Below, in pieces: positions 21,097 through 34,500 of a stretch of DNA of 64,000 nucleotides. The DNA is from Haliclona indistincta (taxonomy: Eukaryota > Porifera > Demospongiae > Haplosclerida > Chalinidae), in the NCBI GenBank assembly GCA_964017065.1, contig OZ024790.1, forward strand, positions 9,684,403-9,748,402. The letters run 5' to 3'. Position 1 is the stretch's first letter. Each line of letters begins with the position of its first letter. Made by a program: the position numbers and the translations under genes. The notes below the pieces were generated by a model. It was not told the origin of the DNA. It did not search any database and was given only the letters and a program-made list of their open reading frames with translations.

Positions 21097-24000
21097 ATGT
21101 CTCAACGCCCCAGGAAGGGTGTTCTCTTGGGAGGAGATGGAGGCAGAAAAGACCATAAGCGCCTTCCACGTTCAGTAAAGCTTTGTGAAGGCTTCAAGTC
21201 AGAGGGTAATGATCTCTTCAAAGCTGGCAACTATTCTGAGGCTCTGTTGAAGTACAACCAAGCTATGAAGATCTTCCAGACATGTGCTGCAACTGATGAA
21301 ATGGTAGTCACGTACAGCAACATATCAGCCACTCATTGGAAGCTAGGTCAGTATGACCAAGCTGTGGACAGTGCCTCGAGGTGCATTGACATTGATGGCA
21401 ACTTTGCTAAGGTACAGAGTCTATTCATGTAGACCCCACTGTTTGTAGTCATACATGTTTCATACCTAGTAACTGCCTAGTAACCATCAAATTGTGTTTT
21501 TTCATACTAATGATGTACGCTGGGGAACTACCATTGATATAGCTTAAGTTGTTGGTCATGATGAGAGGTTAGCTAGCTAGCTAGCAAGGCGGATTGCCTA
21601 CATGCATATTATGTTCCATCACAACAGTATTGTGTGACAAGTGTTCTAGGGATGTAACCATTTGTATAAAATATGTCAGAATATGATTTACACAACGAAT
21701 ACACCCTACAATATCTGTCTCACTCATTGACTCCCTCTCTCCCTCTCTCTCTCTCCCTCTCTCTTGCAAAGGGGTTTTTCCGAAGAGCTGAGGCGTACAA
21801 GATGCTAGCGCAAGGTGCTCGTGAGAAGGGTCTGGACTCACGTCGCAAAGATCTGTATCTCAAAGCTGTAACGGACTATAGCAAGTGCTATCGCAAGATG
21901 ACAGGACTAAAGGAGATTGGAATGAGACTGAAGATGTACTATGAAGGGATGGTCATTGCTGTAGAACAATGTAAGTTATACCATAGATATTATACACAGG
22001 GATTGGAAACGAGCAAAAAATTGTCCAATATTGCGTGCCATCCCTGTTGCGCCGGAAGTCTGCACAAAGCCCCGCCCACCACTATGTTGCCCATTTCTTC
22101 TACCAATTCTTTGTTGTTTATCTATGTATAAACCATTGTAGATCATCATAGAGAATAGAATACAACAATTGAAACAACGAGGAACAAAAACAATGAACAT
22201 CTGAATGTATCTTCGTCTCTCTCAGACAATCCTGCTGATGGAGAATCTTGCAGTGACCCGTTCTATCACTATAAAATGAGTACAATATTCATGTTTAGAA
22301 ATCGAGTTTAAAAGCTTGCACAAAGTTCTTAGCTATCCAGTTTCATTTCTACATGCTTATGATAACTTATCCTACAATTTAAACGCTTTATAGCCCATAC
22401 AAGCGATGACGGAAAGGCGTTATGCGCCCACAAACAGCTCCTGTTAAATACACAGTTACACAATGAATCAAGCGACATAGAAGCAGCTTTGGTACCTAAA
22501 TGCACTTCAGTTCCTTGAGCAAATGAACCGTAATGAACAGAAGCTACACTTGGGGCTGTGAGCTCGACTACCGTGGAGCTAGACGTCCACAAGTCTCTGA
22601 AGAACGACAAAGAATGCAAACTTCGTGTATCGCAACACCGGGACTCAGAACGAGCGCTAAACACTATAGAATAGCTTGCTAGTGGCTGTAACAACACACT
22701 AGTATCCACTTGAGCCCACCTTTCACAACAGAGCATTCTTTTGAGGCAGCAACATCTTCTTGACCTCTCGCCTACCGGGCACTCCAGACAACACTGATGG
22801 CACACAGGCTAATTAATGTATTGTGCAATTGGCGCACGTGACTCGTTGCCAATCCCGGTTACGTAGTATTATATAATATGTATGGTTATATACATGTTAA
22901 GAATTGAATTTTCATTATGGTGATAGTACATGTTGCTATGGTGATAGTATATGTTGCTATGCATGGTGATAGTACATGTTGCTTGCATAATGCATTCACC
23001 ACCAGCTTCAGTTGGTCTACCGCCTCTATGCTTAGTACTAGTATCAGTGTGTTTTTCATTCTAAATGCTTGCATAATCTTTGAATGAGCGCTTGTTTTTC
23101 AAACACGTTTGCAAGCGATCACATTTACAATTGCGTTCAACCGTGATTGGGATTGCATTCAAATGTGTTCGCACTTTACATGTTGCATCTGGATGGTACT
23201 GTGGGTTTTGCTAATACAGTTTGTGGTTCAGTGAGCATACCAACCCATTGTCTCATTGTCTCTCCCATACCAACCCATTGTCTCATTGTCTCTCCCATAC
23301 CAACCCATTGTCTCTCCCATACCAACCCACTGTCTCTCCCATATTAATGTAGTGTGTTAGTTGTGTGTTTGAGGCTTGTCTGTAGCTAGCCAACATTATG
23401 ACTTGTTTCTCTTCTCCAGCTTGTACTGGTCTGTTACCTGATGTCTATGATTTTGATAAAGGCACTATCTGTGGTCGACTGCTTAACAGCATTGTTCAAT
23501 CTTTGCCTAATTATTCTGCCAATCGATGCCTCAATTTTCTTCTCTTCGCTACCCCACATGTGTCAAAGAGTGGGCTTGCTATTGGTCTTCCAATTGATGC
23601 CTCCTCCATCACAGTCTCTCAGCTAATAGAGAAGAATCTCCTAACTCCCTCAGTCCTCGCAATACTGGGAGAGAAGGGTGGAATGCCTGTGACTCATGAA
23701 GACATCAGTCAAGCTGTATCGACACTTCCTGACAAACAAATTGACTTGTTCAAGGAGCTAATGAAGCAGCTGAAGAGGACAAAAGGAGGTGAGGCTACAG
23801 ACTATCGTAGCTTGCTGAACACTGCAGTCAAACTGTCCAAGTGTGAAATAGCACAGCATCTCATAACACGAGGTGGCGTCCCATCTTTTGATGACATACT
23901 TAAAGTGACAGAGTTCCCAGCACCAGCTCTTGACCTGCTCAAGACCATGGTTAAGAGCGCCACACCTGCTTCCCGTGCAAAGCTAGCTATGAGGGGCTTT

Positions 24001-27000
24001 ATGGTGAACAGGAGTGACTTGGTGACTCTAGCGTTCTCTAGTGGCTCGGTCGATGGTAGTGAGATGGATCTGTGTGTGATAATGAACAGTTACGTCCTCG
24101 ATACCAACATCAACTATATCAAGTCAATACTGAGAGCTGGAGGGAAGCCAGGTAGATCAGAGGACCATTCATCCACTCCTATCTTCTCTGCGATCCATTC
24201 CACTGTGCTTAGTCCAACCCAGCAAGTAGATGTGGTCTGTATGCTGATAGAGGGTGGAGCCAGCATTAGTCACCTCTGTACCATATATCCCGAGGAGAAG
24301 ATGAGTCCGGTACATGCTGCTACTAAACTACTCATAAGTACTAGTGAGTATAACCCTATCATTAATGATATTGTATTAGTGAGTATAGCCCTATCATTAG
24401 TGATATTGTATTAGTGAGTATAACCCTATCATTAGTGATATTGTATTAGTGAGTATAACCCTATCATTAGTGATATTGTATTAGTGAGTATAACAGTGAT
24501 ATTGTATTAGTGAGTATAACCCTATCATTAGTGATATTGTATTAGTGAGTATAACCCTATCATTAGTGATATTAATTGTATTAGTGAGTATAACCCTATC
24601 ATTAGTGATATTGTATTAGTGAGTATAACAGTGATATTGTATTAGTGAGTATAACCCTATCATTAGTGATATTGTATTAGTGAGTATAACCCTATCATTA
24701 GTGATATTGCATTAGTGAGTATAACCCTATCATTAGTGATATTGTATTAGTGAGTATAACCCTATCATTAGTGATATTGTATTAGTGAGTATAACCTATC
24801 ATTAGTGAGTATTACCCTATCATTAGTGAGTAAGTATAACCCTATCATTAGTGAGTAAGTATAACCCTATCATTAGTGATGATGTCATTTAGTACCCAAA
24901 AAGCTAAAGAAGGATAACTTTGCATATTCACAAGCTTTAGTTTTCAATTGTCTCTGTGTCATAGTGCACACAGTGACTTCCTATCAATGGTTGTCTTACC
25001 AGCTGCCTCTGTCTCTCTCTTCTCTCTCTAGATATCCCTCGTGTGTTGGAGATGACATGTTCTCGATACGGTTTCCCTGCCAATGGCCGATTGGTGAATA
25101 GGAGTGGCCAGACTCCCTACCACTTGTTAATGGCAGCCAAGCTCACTGACGCAATTGTCGAGGTTAGAAAAATTAATACCAACTTTAGTTTTATTCTGTT
25201 TTGTGCATAAATCTTAAAATACTTATACTTGTGCAACCAATCGTCCTTACCTGACTCTTATTCATAGGGTTGTCATATTTTATTAAAGTATGGCATTGAT
25301 ATTGACTTGAGAGATGACAATGGCAAGAAAGCTGAAGCATATGCTGTGGGGCAGTCTGATCCACGACTTCTCTTGTTAAGGAAGCTCAAGAAAGGATCTG
25401 CAATTCGAAAGAAATTCAACTTAGAAGAGCTTCGTAATGGATGTGACCACGCTACGGCAATGGTAAGCAAGAGGGATTGTAAGGCTACCTTAAGGTGGCG
25501 GAATACCGTTACGTGAATAATGACATTCACGACATTAGTAATGATATTCATGTTCCATAGCAATCATCGGCGTTTGGTGTAATGGATGCTGCCACCATTC
25601 ACCAACAATAAAATCCCAGGTGCCTTTTTAAGGTGGTATGGAAGCGAAGGTGTGAATTTGGAAGAATTTTTTTATTTATGTCTGAAACATAAAATACTGT
25701 GCAAGTTGGAGTTATTATAATGGTTGTTTGAGGTGTGTAGCATGCAATCACAAAACAAGAAGAGGTCCTGAGAATTAGTGTTCATATTATGGCGCTTAAG
25801 ATACACCCACTGTATTTGTTAATTCTTCTCAAAGCTATTGCCAGAAGCACTGTATGCCAGTATATTGAATAGAATTCTATGGAGAACACCAAGGGCTAAC
25901 TTTTCAGCAGAGGCCGCAATTGGATCGCCCTTTAGTATCCCGTAAGGCAGCAAAGAAGCAAACTTGGCTCACTTTCCTACAAAGACGCCAGTAGGAGCCT
26001 ACGAAGAGCGTGGAACTGCGGCTTCTGGCCAAAAATTTAGCACGCTATGTACTAGCGGGGAATCAATTCTTATCTGACAGTGCTGTTCGGTAGAAAAGTT
26101 ACCATACTCTTTGTGCACGCTACACGCAGTGGCTACATTATACACGGCCTTAGTCAGACTTTGTGAAAATACTTTCGTGACTCGACACTCTACAGTAACC
26201 TTCTGAGTCATTCTGACCTCCACAAGCCCCACTCATAGACTTATTAGACTATGTAACCGGGACTGGAAACGAGGTCACAGTGCGTGAAACACTCCGTGTT
26301 GTTACTTTTAATGATATTCACGACTTTGTTGTCAGAGGAGGTCGAGTTCGACAGAAAAACAGACGTTACTGCATCAGAACGCCATGTTACATGGCCTAGA
26401 TTGTTATAGATACTACCATAAGTTGGCTCACACTTGTGTGCTGCTATCTACACAGCTGTACAGGCAAGTAGATCGTTGGCGTTGGGAAAGAATTGCCACG
26501 AACAGCAATGGTGACTACACCGAGCAACAAAAATGTCTTTATTCAAGCTGAAAAGCAGTTTATAGGCACAGTAACTTGCTGAAACTATTAGCTGTGTCGA
26601 ACAATGTCTCAGGCATAACTACACAACCTTTTAGATTGGCTTTTCGCCAGTAAGACGGACGAGAATACAGGCTGAAATAGGCGATGTATTCCAGCAAATT
26701 CACGCCTGTTTTCCAGATGTTATAAACGTCTGGACACTGTAAAACATCCAGCATGCAAAATAACAGCTATCGATAATAGAACTGTTGAATAGTAATCGGT
26801 GCTTTACACTAAGACAAAACAACTACAAGCTGACAAAACTCTCCACTGACTAAGCTCACCAGCGGCAAACTCACCGACAAAAACTCTGTTGTGATGAACT
26901 TTTTCCAAACAAAATAGCACCATGCAAAAGTTCAGCTTCTAAGAAACTAAAAACGATTACCTTTGTCTTCATCATTTGTTGTTGTAAGTTAGCAAGACCT

Positions 27001-28470
27001 GACAAAAACTTTTACATCGAAACGGGCTGAGAACAACGTGCCACAGGCGCAACAAGGAACGATTAGTTGCCAGTACAGTTGTGTAGATAGCAGCGCACGA
27101 GTTTGAGCCAACTTATGGTAGTAGCTATAACCATCTAGAGCGCGTAACATGGCGTTCCAATGCAGTAACAACTGTTTTTCTGTCGAACTCGACTGTCTTC
27201 TTCTGACAACAACAAGTCGTGAATATGATTAACTCTAACAACGCGGAGTGTTTCACGTGAAATGTATTGCTACTATGCGCTCACGTGACCTCGTTTCCAG
27301 TCTGGTTACGTAGTCTAATAAGTCTATGCCCCACTAGACGCCGTCAGAACCGCAGCACAACCTAGTAGCCGCGACCGCAGTGCCCCACCCTAGCAACGCG
27401 TCCACAAATTATGAATAATATTAACATACACGTGCGATAATACGTACCGCGAACGATCTTGGCTGCAACGTGTTGTAGCGTCACCTGTTGGCTGTAAAAG
27501 CTTTGTTTAGTCTTTGTACAGCTTCTTCTAGCCCAAGACTTGGACTGCGGCTTCTACTTCTACAAGCCATATAGCTGCCACGTGCACTAACACCACAGAG
27601 ACGTTGTACTTACGTATACGGATTATAGGTCGCGTACACGTAGTTAATTGTTATTGCATTCCATCGCCCACGCATAGCAACCAGTTGGGTAACATTTGTA
27701 CAACAATATCTTAGCAACCAAGGAGTTTACTTCAATTTCCGTTGAGGATCCTATTTGTATGCACCAACTCTACAACATACTTTAAAATGAAACAAATTGA
27801 AGAGGTCAAATTTCGCTTCCGTACCACCTTAAAGCTATTTGACGAGCGGTGCACTTTCTAAAATAACTAACGGAGGGCGGTTTTTATTAAGATGGATAAC
27901 CGTTACTTTTTTTATGGCTGTGAACGCTCGTGCCAAACCATGCTGGACACCATGAAATCTTGTTGATTAGTGATTTTTGGAAAAAGATATCGATTCTGTC
28001 CAGAAAACTCTTCGAGTCGCCCTCGGGTAAGTCGTTTTTAAGTGGAATTGGCTTCAGCTAACGGTGTAGACGTTTCCTTCGTCTGATTTTTGGTGAATAA
28101 AACTGCCGTTTTTGGTTTTGCATTTCTCTGCGATTGTTCAAGGTATGCCTAAACTTTTAACGCTCTGCTCTTTGTATACCTTCGTACTTCATGTGTGGCA
28201 GCTCTGTTTCGTTTAGCTCGCCCTCGTTGTCCAGCCTGCGAGCTGTGTTCTAACTGACTGTAGCCACACCCATCGGTATACCGCCACCTTAATAATAAAC
28301 TAACAGAATCACTACTGTACTCTTAAAATTAATTTGTTTAAAATTGTTCTCGTCACAATTTAATTTTTTGTGAGGGGCATGTCATGCAAATTTAGAAATC
28401 TGTTTGCTTCAATGTTCAATTGCTATAGTTGTCTACAACACTGCTGCAAATACTCTCTCTCCCTCTCCCT

Positions 28471-28501
<31 letters not shown>

Positions 28502-31500
28502 CCTCCCTCCCTCTCTCCCTCTCTCTCTCTCTCTCTCTCCCTCCCTCCCTCCCTCTCTCTCTCTCTCTCTCCCTCCCTCCCTCCCTCCCTCCCTCCCTCC
28601 CTCCCTCCCTCCCTCCCTCCCTCCCTCCCTCCCTCCCTCCCTCTCTCTCTTCAGGACTATGTTTCTCGTGCTAGAGGCCTTGTTTCTGATGGCTGTGACT
28701 ATTTCAAGATCGAGGACTACCAGAATACCATCAGATGTTTGACAGAAGCTGACAAGATATTTGAAGCAGTCGTGGAAACACATCATTACATGAGACTGAA
28801 CATCACAGACGAATGGATGACTCTTTATCATCATTTATCGATGACTTACCTCGAGTGTCATAGCCATGAAGCATCTATACGAATAGCGTACAGGTTGATT
28901 GAGCTTGATCGAGAGTACTATCAGGTCAGTTTATAGATGGTATGGTGATAGATGGGTGTGGTATAGGGTGTGGCAGGATATATATACTATATTGTAGCCC
29001 AGGTGACCGTAAGATCAAAGGCGCCGCTCGGTGGTTACCGTAGGGCGGTATTTTTCCGTGGCGTACAATTTTTGCGAATTTCGCAAATTTGAGGCCAAAT
29101 CCCGAAAATTAAAATCGCGAAATTAATGGGCGGGTGATGGGTGTGGTCATTTACTGAGCGTGCGCAGCGCATTCAAATAGATTAGATAATGGCGCTGTTG
29201 AAGTATTTTAAGAAGAGCGAGAAGAAGAGTTCTGTTCTCCCAAATCCGGATGGTCCATTATCTGATCTTATGCCTGCTTCAGCTATAGCGCTATACGGCC
29301 AGTTCAATAATTAACGGGTGTGGTCTGGGTGTGGCTTCTCCCTCGAGTCAAAACGAAAATAAATTTCGCGAATTATTGCTGTCGCGAAAATTGTACGCCA
29401 CGGAAAAATACCGCCCTACGGTATATCTCGTATACCATAGGAAATATGTGTATTTCCAGGAAGTGACATCACATAGCAACACCCTAGCAACAAAATGGCG
29501 TCGTCAAAAAACATACGCAAGATTATACTACCGTCTTTCAGCAACGCGCTGTTATTCGCACCTGGTGACTTCTATGGAGGCTCTACTACCTTGAGCGCTT
29601 CGAGTAGTAACCAAAAGAGCGAGCTTCCTGGGCTACAAAATGGTTAACCCATGGCACCTCGGCGGTACGCGATATAACCTCTGGGGTTAATTTTACTGCC
29701 CTCGTGCGCTTCGCGCCCTCGGGCGGTAAAATTAACCCCCTCGGTTATATCGCGTACCGCCTCGGTTGCCATGGGTTAACCTATACCTGCATGTACTGTA
29801 TGTGATCGATGGGTGTGGTATAGGGTGTGGCAGCATTATGTGTGTGTGTGTGTGCGTTGACTCGTTGTTTTCTTGCTGCAGGGGTATCTCTGTCGTGCTA
29901 ACGCATTTCTAGAAATGGCACCACTTAAGAAAGGCCAGGAGAGTACTGAACATTACTATCATGCTGCTCAAGATTTTGGCATATGCTATCTTAAGATGGG
30001 AGCGGAAGAAATGACTGACAAACGCTTTGTGTGTTTTGCCAAGGTCTTCATTCTCTCAATCGAATATCGTAAGCTATACATGTAACTTGTGTGTGGCTTA
30101 TTGCAGTAACAGGTTTGTACTGGCTGTGTCTCACTAATCACTAGTGGACGGGACTACCTGCAGTGGGAGGCACAGTCAGTACTCCTGTGAGCTACTATCT
30201 TCATTACATAATACCTGCTACTAGTGGCGTAGTACCCTCTGTAGGGCAGTTAGACTAGTGTCTCACAGACTTCACAGTACATCTCTTTAATATTGAAAAG
30301 TAACATGATTTTGTTTTGTTGCAGAGTGCTACTCACATATTCCTGACATATTCGAGCAGGATAAACCAGTGATCTGTACGTTCATTGTCAACTACTTGTT
30401 AAACCTGCCCAGTGACAACCCCATTGTTAACAGCAGCACTATCGTGCCATATCTCAAGTTCCTACTCATCAGCATTCCAAGCATCCCTAAGAGTGGTCTA
30501 GCTGTCCAGCTGCCCTGCAGCACAGCCAAAGTATCCATCTGCAAGCTCTTTCCTGAACTAACAGAGGTTCTTCTTCATGCATTGTTGCGTAATGGAACAG
30601 TAGTAAAACAGAAAGACATCGACCAAGCTATTGTAAAGCTCAAGACCACACAGTGCTCTTTCCTTCAAGTCATGATTGATAACTACCTCCGGCACAACGT
30701 AGCTCCTCTTGACATGAGTCTACTGTGCAAAGATGCTCTCCGTCATGAAAAGACCAACTTTGTCACTCTGCTAATCAGCTATGGCGCTAAACCTGATCCT
30801 AAAGAAATAATACTCTATCGAAATAGTCGCAAGAATATGGATCCCAAGCTAGCATATTACATAGCTCAGGGGCAGTCCGTACCAGATAGAACGATACTAC
30901 TCAAATCTGCTTTGTCATCTACTAATATAGAAATCGCCAAGGCTGCATTAGATGCAGGTCCGATTGATCCAGCCAGCGTTGACCTGAGTGAGTGCATTAC
31001 TTCACCAGCTTTATTACGCAATCCTGACCTGCTTAAGAAACTGCTCAGATGTAAGGTAGTTCCAGGCGGCTCAAAGAACAACACTTTATCTCTGGTACTG
31101 AAGGACAAGATGATCACTCGTGAGCAACAAGCAGAGGTGGTTCAACTTCTCTTAGAGTGGGGAGCAGAGGTGCAACAAGTATGTGAGGCCTATGAAGAGC
31201 AGATGACCCCAATACACGCTGCCACTAAGCTTGCCTTAGAGACAGGTATAATACATGTTGTTAGGACACTGGTATAATTATAATACATACACATGTTGCT
31301 GCGACTCTGGTATACATGTTGCTAGGACACTGGTATAATACATACTACACATGTTGCTAGGACACTGGTATAATACATACTACACATGTTGCTAGGACAC
31401 TGCATGGTATAATACATACTACACATGTTGCTAGGACACTGGTATAATACATACTACACATGTTGCTAGGACACTGGTATAATACATACTACACATGTTG

Positions 31501-34500
31501 CTAGGACACTGGTATACTACACATGTTGCTAGGACACTGGTATAATACATACTATCAGGAGCGTATAAAGGGAAGGAGCGTTCAACTACCGTATACGCTT
31601 AGTAATATCGAAGCGCGCTATTGCTACTTGGAACTTGGGCCTTTCTTTGCGCGTTGTGGCTCGCTATTTTCTACCTGTACATCCATCCACGTTTCGTCCT
31701 GCCCGTCTCCGGCTAAAACAAGCAAGCGTTCAGCCAGAGTTATGGTCGCCGTCTTATGCGGCCTGCAAAAACATTCTTTATAAGGAAGGTTTTTGCAGCG
31801 CAAGCGGCGGACTTTAGGCTCCGATATTTCTATTAGTTACACGCTCCTTCCCCTTATACGCTCCTGATACTATACATGTTGCTAGGACACTGGTATAATA
31901 CACAAGTTGCTAGGACACTGCACATACTACACATGTTGCTATAGGACACTGGTATAATACATACTACACATGTTGCTAGGACACTGGTATAATACATACT
32001 ACACATGTTGCTATAGGACACTGGTATAATACATACTACACATGTTGCTAGGACACTGGTATAATACATACTACACATGTTGCTAGGACACTGGTATAAT
32101 ACATACTACACATGTTGCTAGGACACTGCATGGTATAATACATACTACACATGTTGCTAGGACACTGGTATAATACATACTACACATGTTGCTAGGACAC
32201 TGGTATAATACATACTACACATGTTGCTAGGACACTGGTATAATACATACTACACATGTTGCTAGGACACTATATGTACATGCAAGCTTTATTTTACATT
32301 TTGCTGCCAAACTTACATATAATTTTCTTTGTAACTATAATTATCTCAGATGTATATTAATGCTCGTGTTTCTTTGTGTGTAGGTAATCCTGATCTACTA
32401 GAGGCAGCTTGCTCAGGATACAAATTCCCTGCGAGTGGACGACTTGTCGATAAGCAAGATCAAACACCATTTCATCTCGCACTGAAGGCCGAACACAAGG
32501 ACAGCAGCGTACAGATATGTAGTATTCTCTGCCGATATAACATTGACCCTCAGATTAGAGATCGCTGGAACAAGAGGGCAGACGAGTACGGGCATGCCGA
32601 AGGAGACAAGAGAGTTCCTTACCTTTTCTCGAGACCAGAAGAAGCTACTATAGGTCATTGCGGTTTACAAAATAAGAATCTTGTGAAAAGACATATAGAA
32701 AAGCATGGAAGTGTGGACTTGCTCTCGCTCAAATCTTTCCTCATTGGTCCTTCGTGTGTGGGTAAAACCACAGCTCTGCGCCGTCTTACTTATAAGATTA
32801 CTCACATTTCACCAAACGACATTGTCCCTAGTACTGGTATTGATGCTCCATTAACAGTCCAGCTATATCATGAGACAGGTCGATCGTCAGTGGTCTTATC
32901 TGAACAAGGGTGGAAAAGTTTGGGACTTAGGGAGCAATTCCAGACCTTGTGTAGCCATGTTATCAACAATCCACCTTCAAGCAGCTCTACCTTACCAATG
33001 AGACCATCCTCCTTGTCCAGTTCTCCTACTCATATTGCCTCTTCCCCAAACATCTCCACTGCACTCACCCTTTCTGAAGCAGCTGAGTCTAGTGATGAGC
33101 CAGTTATTGATGATGATAAACCTACTGGTGATATGACTGATCTTATTGCTGAAATCTCCACACTTGTCAAAGATGAAGAGTGGGAGTCTATCCGAGGATT
33201 ACTTAAAGAGAGGGGTATACTTGCATTCCTTCACATCATCGATATTGGAGGACAACCAGAATGTCATGAGATTTTACCTCTGTTACTGCATGGCCTTGCA
33301 CTTAATCTGATTTTTCTGAATGTAACACAAGACCTGGACTCACCCTACACTGTTATATACAAGAATGACAGTGGATACTGTCCCATCCAGTATAAGTCAG
33401 AATTTACCATCCGAGAGATCATCCAGCGTGCCCTCTGCAGCATTGCTTCACTCCAGACTAGTCCAGACCACAAGGCGGCAGCCATTCTTGTTGGCACATA
33501 CTTAGATCAAAGTAGTGAAGCGGATGTCTTAACTCTAGATCAATCAATTCAGGAAGCATTCAAAGACACGAATTTCATGAAGAGTGACATTCTTTGTCAA
33601 ATCAGTGAATCAGAAGAGAGGGCAAGATACATTCACCCACTGAACAATGTCAGTAGTGACCCGAGTGACATAGAAGAACTACGTCGGCTAATAACGACCA
33701 TTGTTCATCAGCGCTTCACACCAGTGCCAGTACCAACGTCTACCTTGTTACTTCATCTCATCTTGCGTCAGAGATTTGAGGTGAGAGGATGGTGCAGCTT
33801 AGAGGAATGCGTGGAGGTTGCAAATATCTGTGGAATCTCCAGAGAAGACCTTCTTGGCGAGAACGGCATCCTCCAGTTTCTTAATGACAGATTTGGCACT
33901 ATCCTCTACTATCGTGGCTTAAAGATTGGTCAGCGTGTTATCATCAACCCCAATATCATCTTGGCCCCTACCACTGAGCTTTTTGTGTATGCATTTGGTG
34001 CTAAGAAATCTGAGCCTAATACAGCTGCCATGATTCGTACCACAGGAGAAATACCTCAAAGCTTAATGCACAAGGTGTGCTCATCCAAGAGTATCAAGGA
34101 AGCTGATGATGAAAAAATCCCAACTAGTGAGATTGTAGAGCTCCTGGCCTCTCGTTACATACTGTATGAAGATGCTAGATCAGCTGATGAGGAGACCACA
34201 TATTTCTTACCCTGCCTTCTTTTTCCCGACCATAATGTGGCCAAAGAATCCAGTGACCCTACCATTCTCTCTCGTCTATTCTATTCTCCAATACTCTTCT
34301 GCCCTTCTACTGGTTTTCTTCCTCTCGGTCTTTTTCCAGCCATAGTGGTCAAGCTGTCCCAAAATACAATTTGGAGTCTGGACGAGTGTGAAAGATTCCG
34401 TAACAGAATTCGTTTTTATGTCCAGTACAGCAAAGAGAAGTTGCTTCATGTGGAGTTACGTACCCTGTCAACTCATCTGGAGTTTCGTATAGTTCCATCT

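Noticed and set aside
22329..22805. 158-codon minus-strand open frame in intron 2 of the TPR-Roco gene
   Set aside because: Low-complexity Cys/Ser-rich text with no family match, within a probable degraded element; likely chance.
24344..24880. CRISPR-like array of 35-bp repeats
   Set aside because: Units are contiguous without unique spacers, lie in a eukaryotic intron and vary in length; this is a minisatellite. The same applies to 31262-32272.
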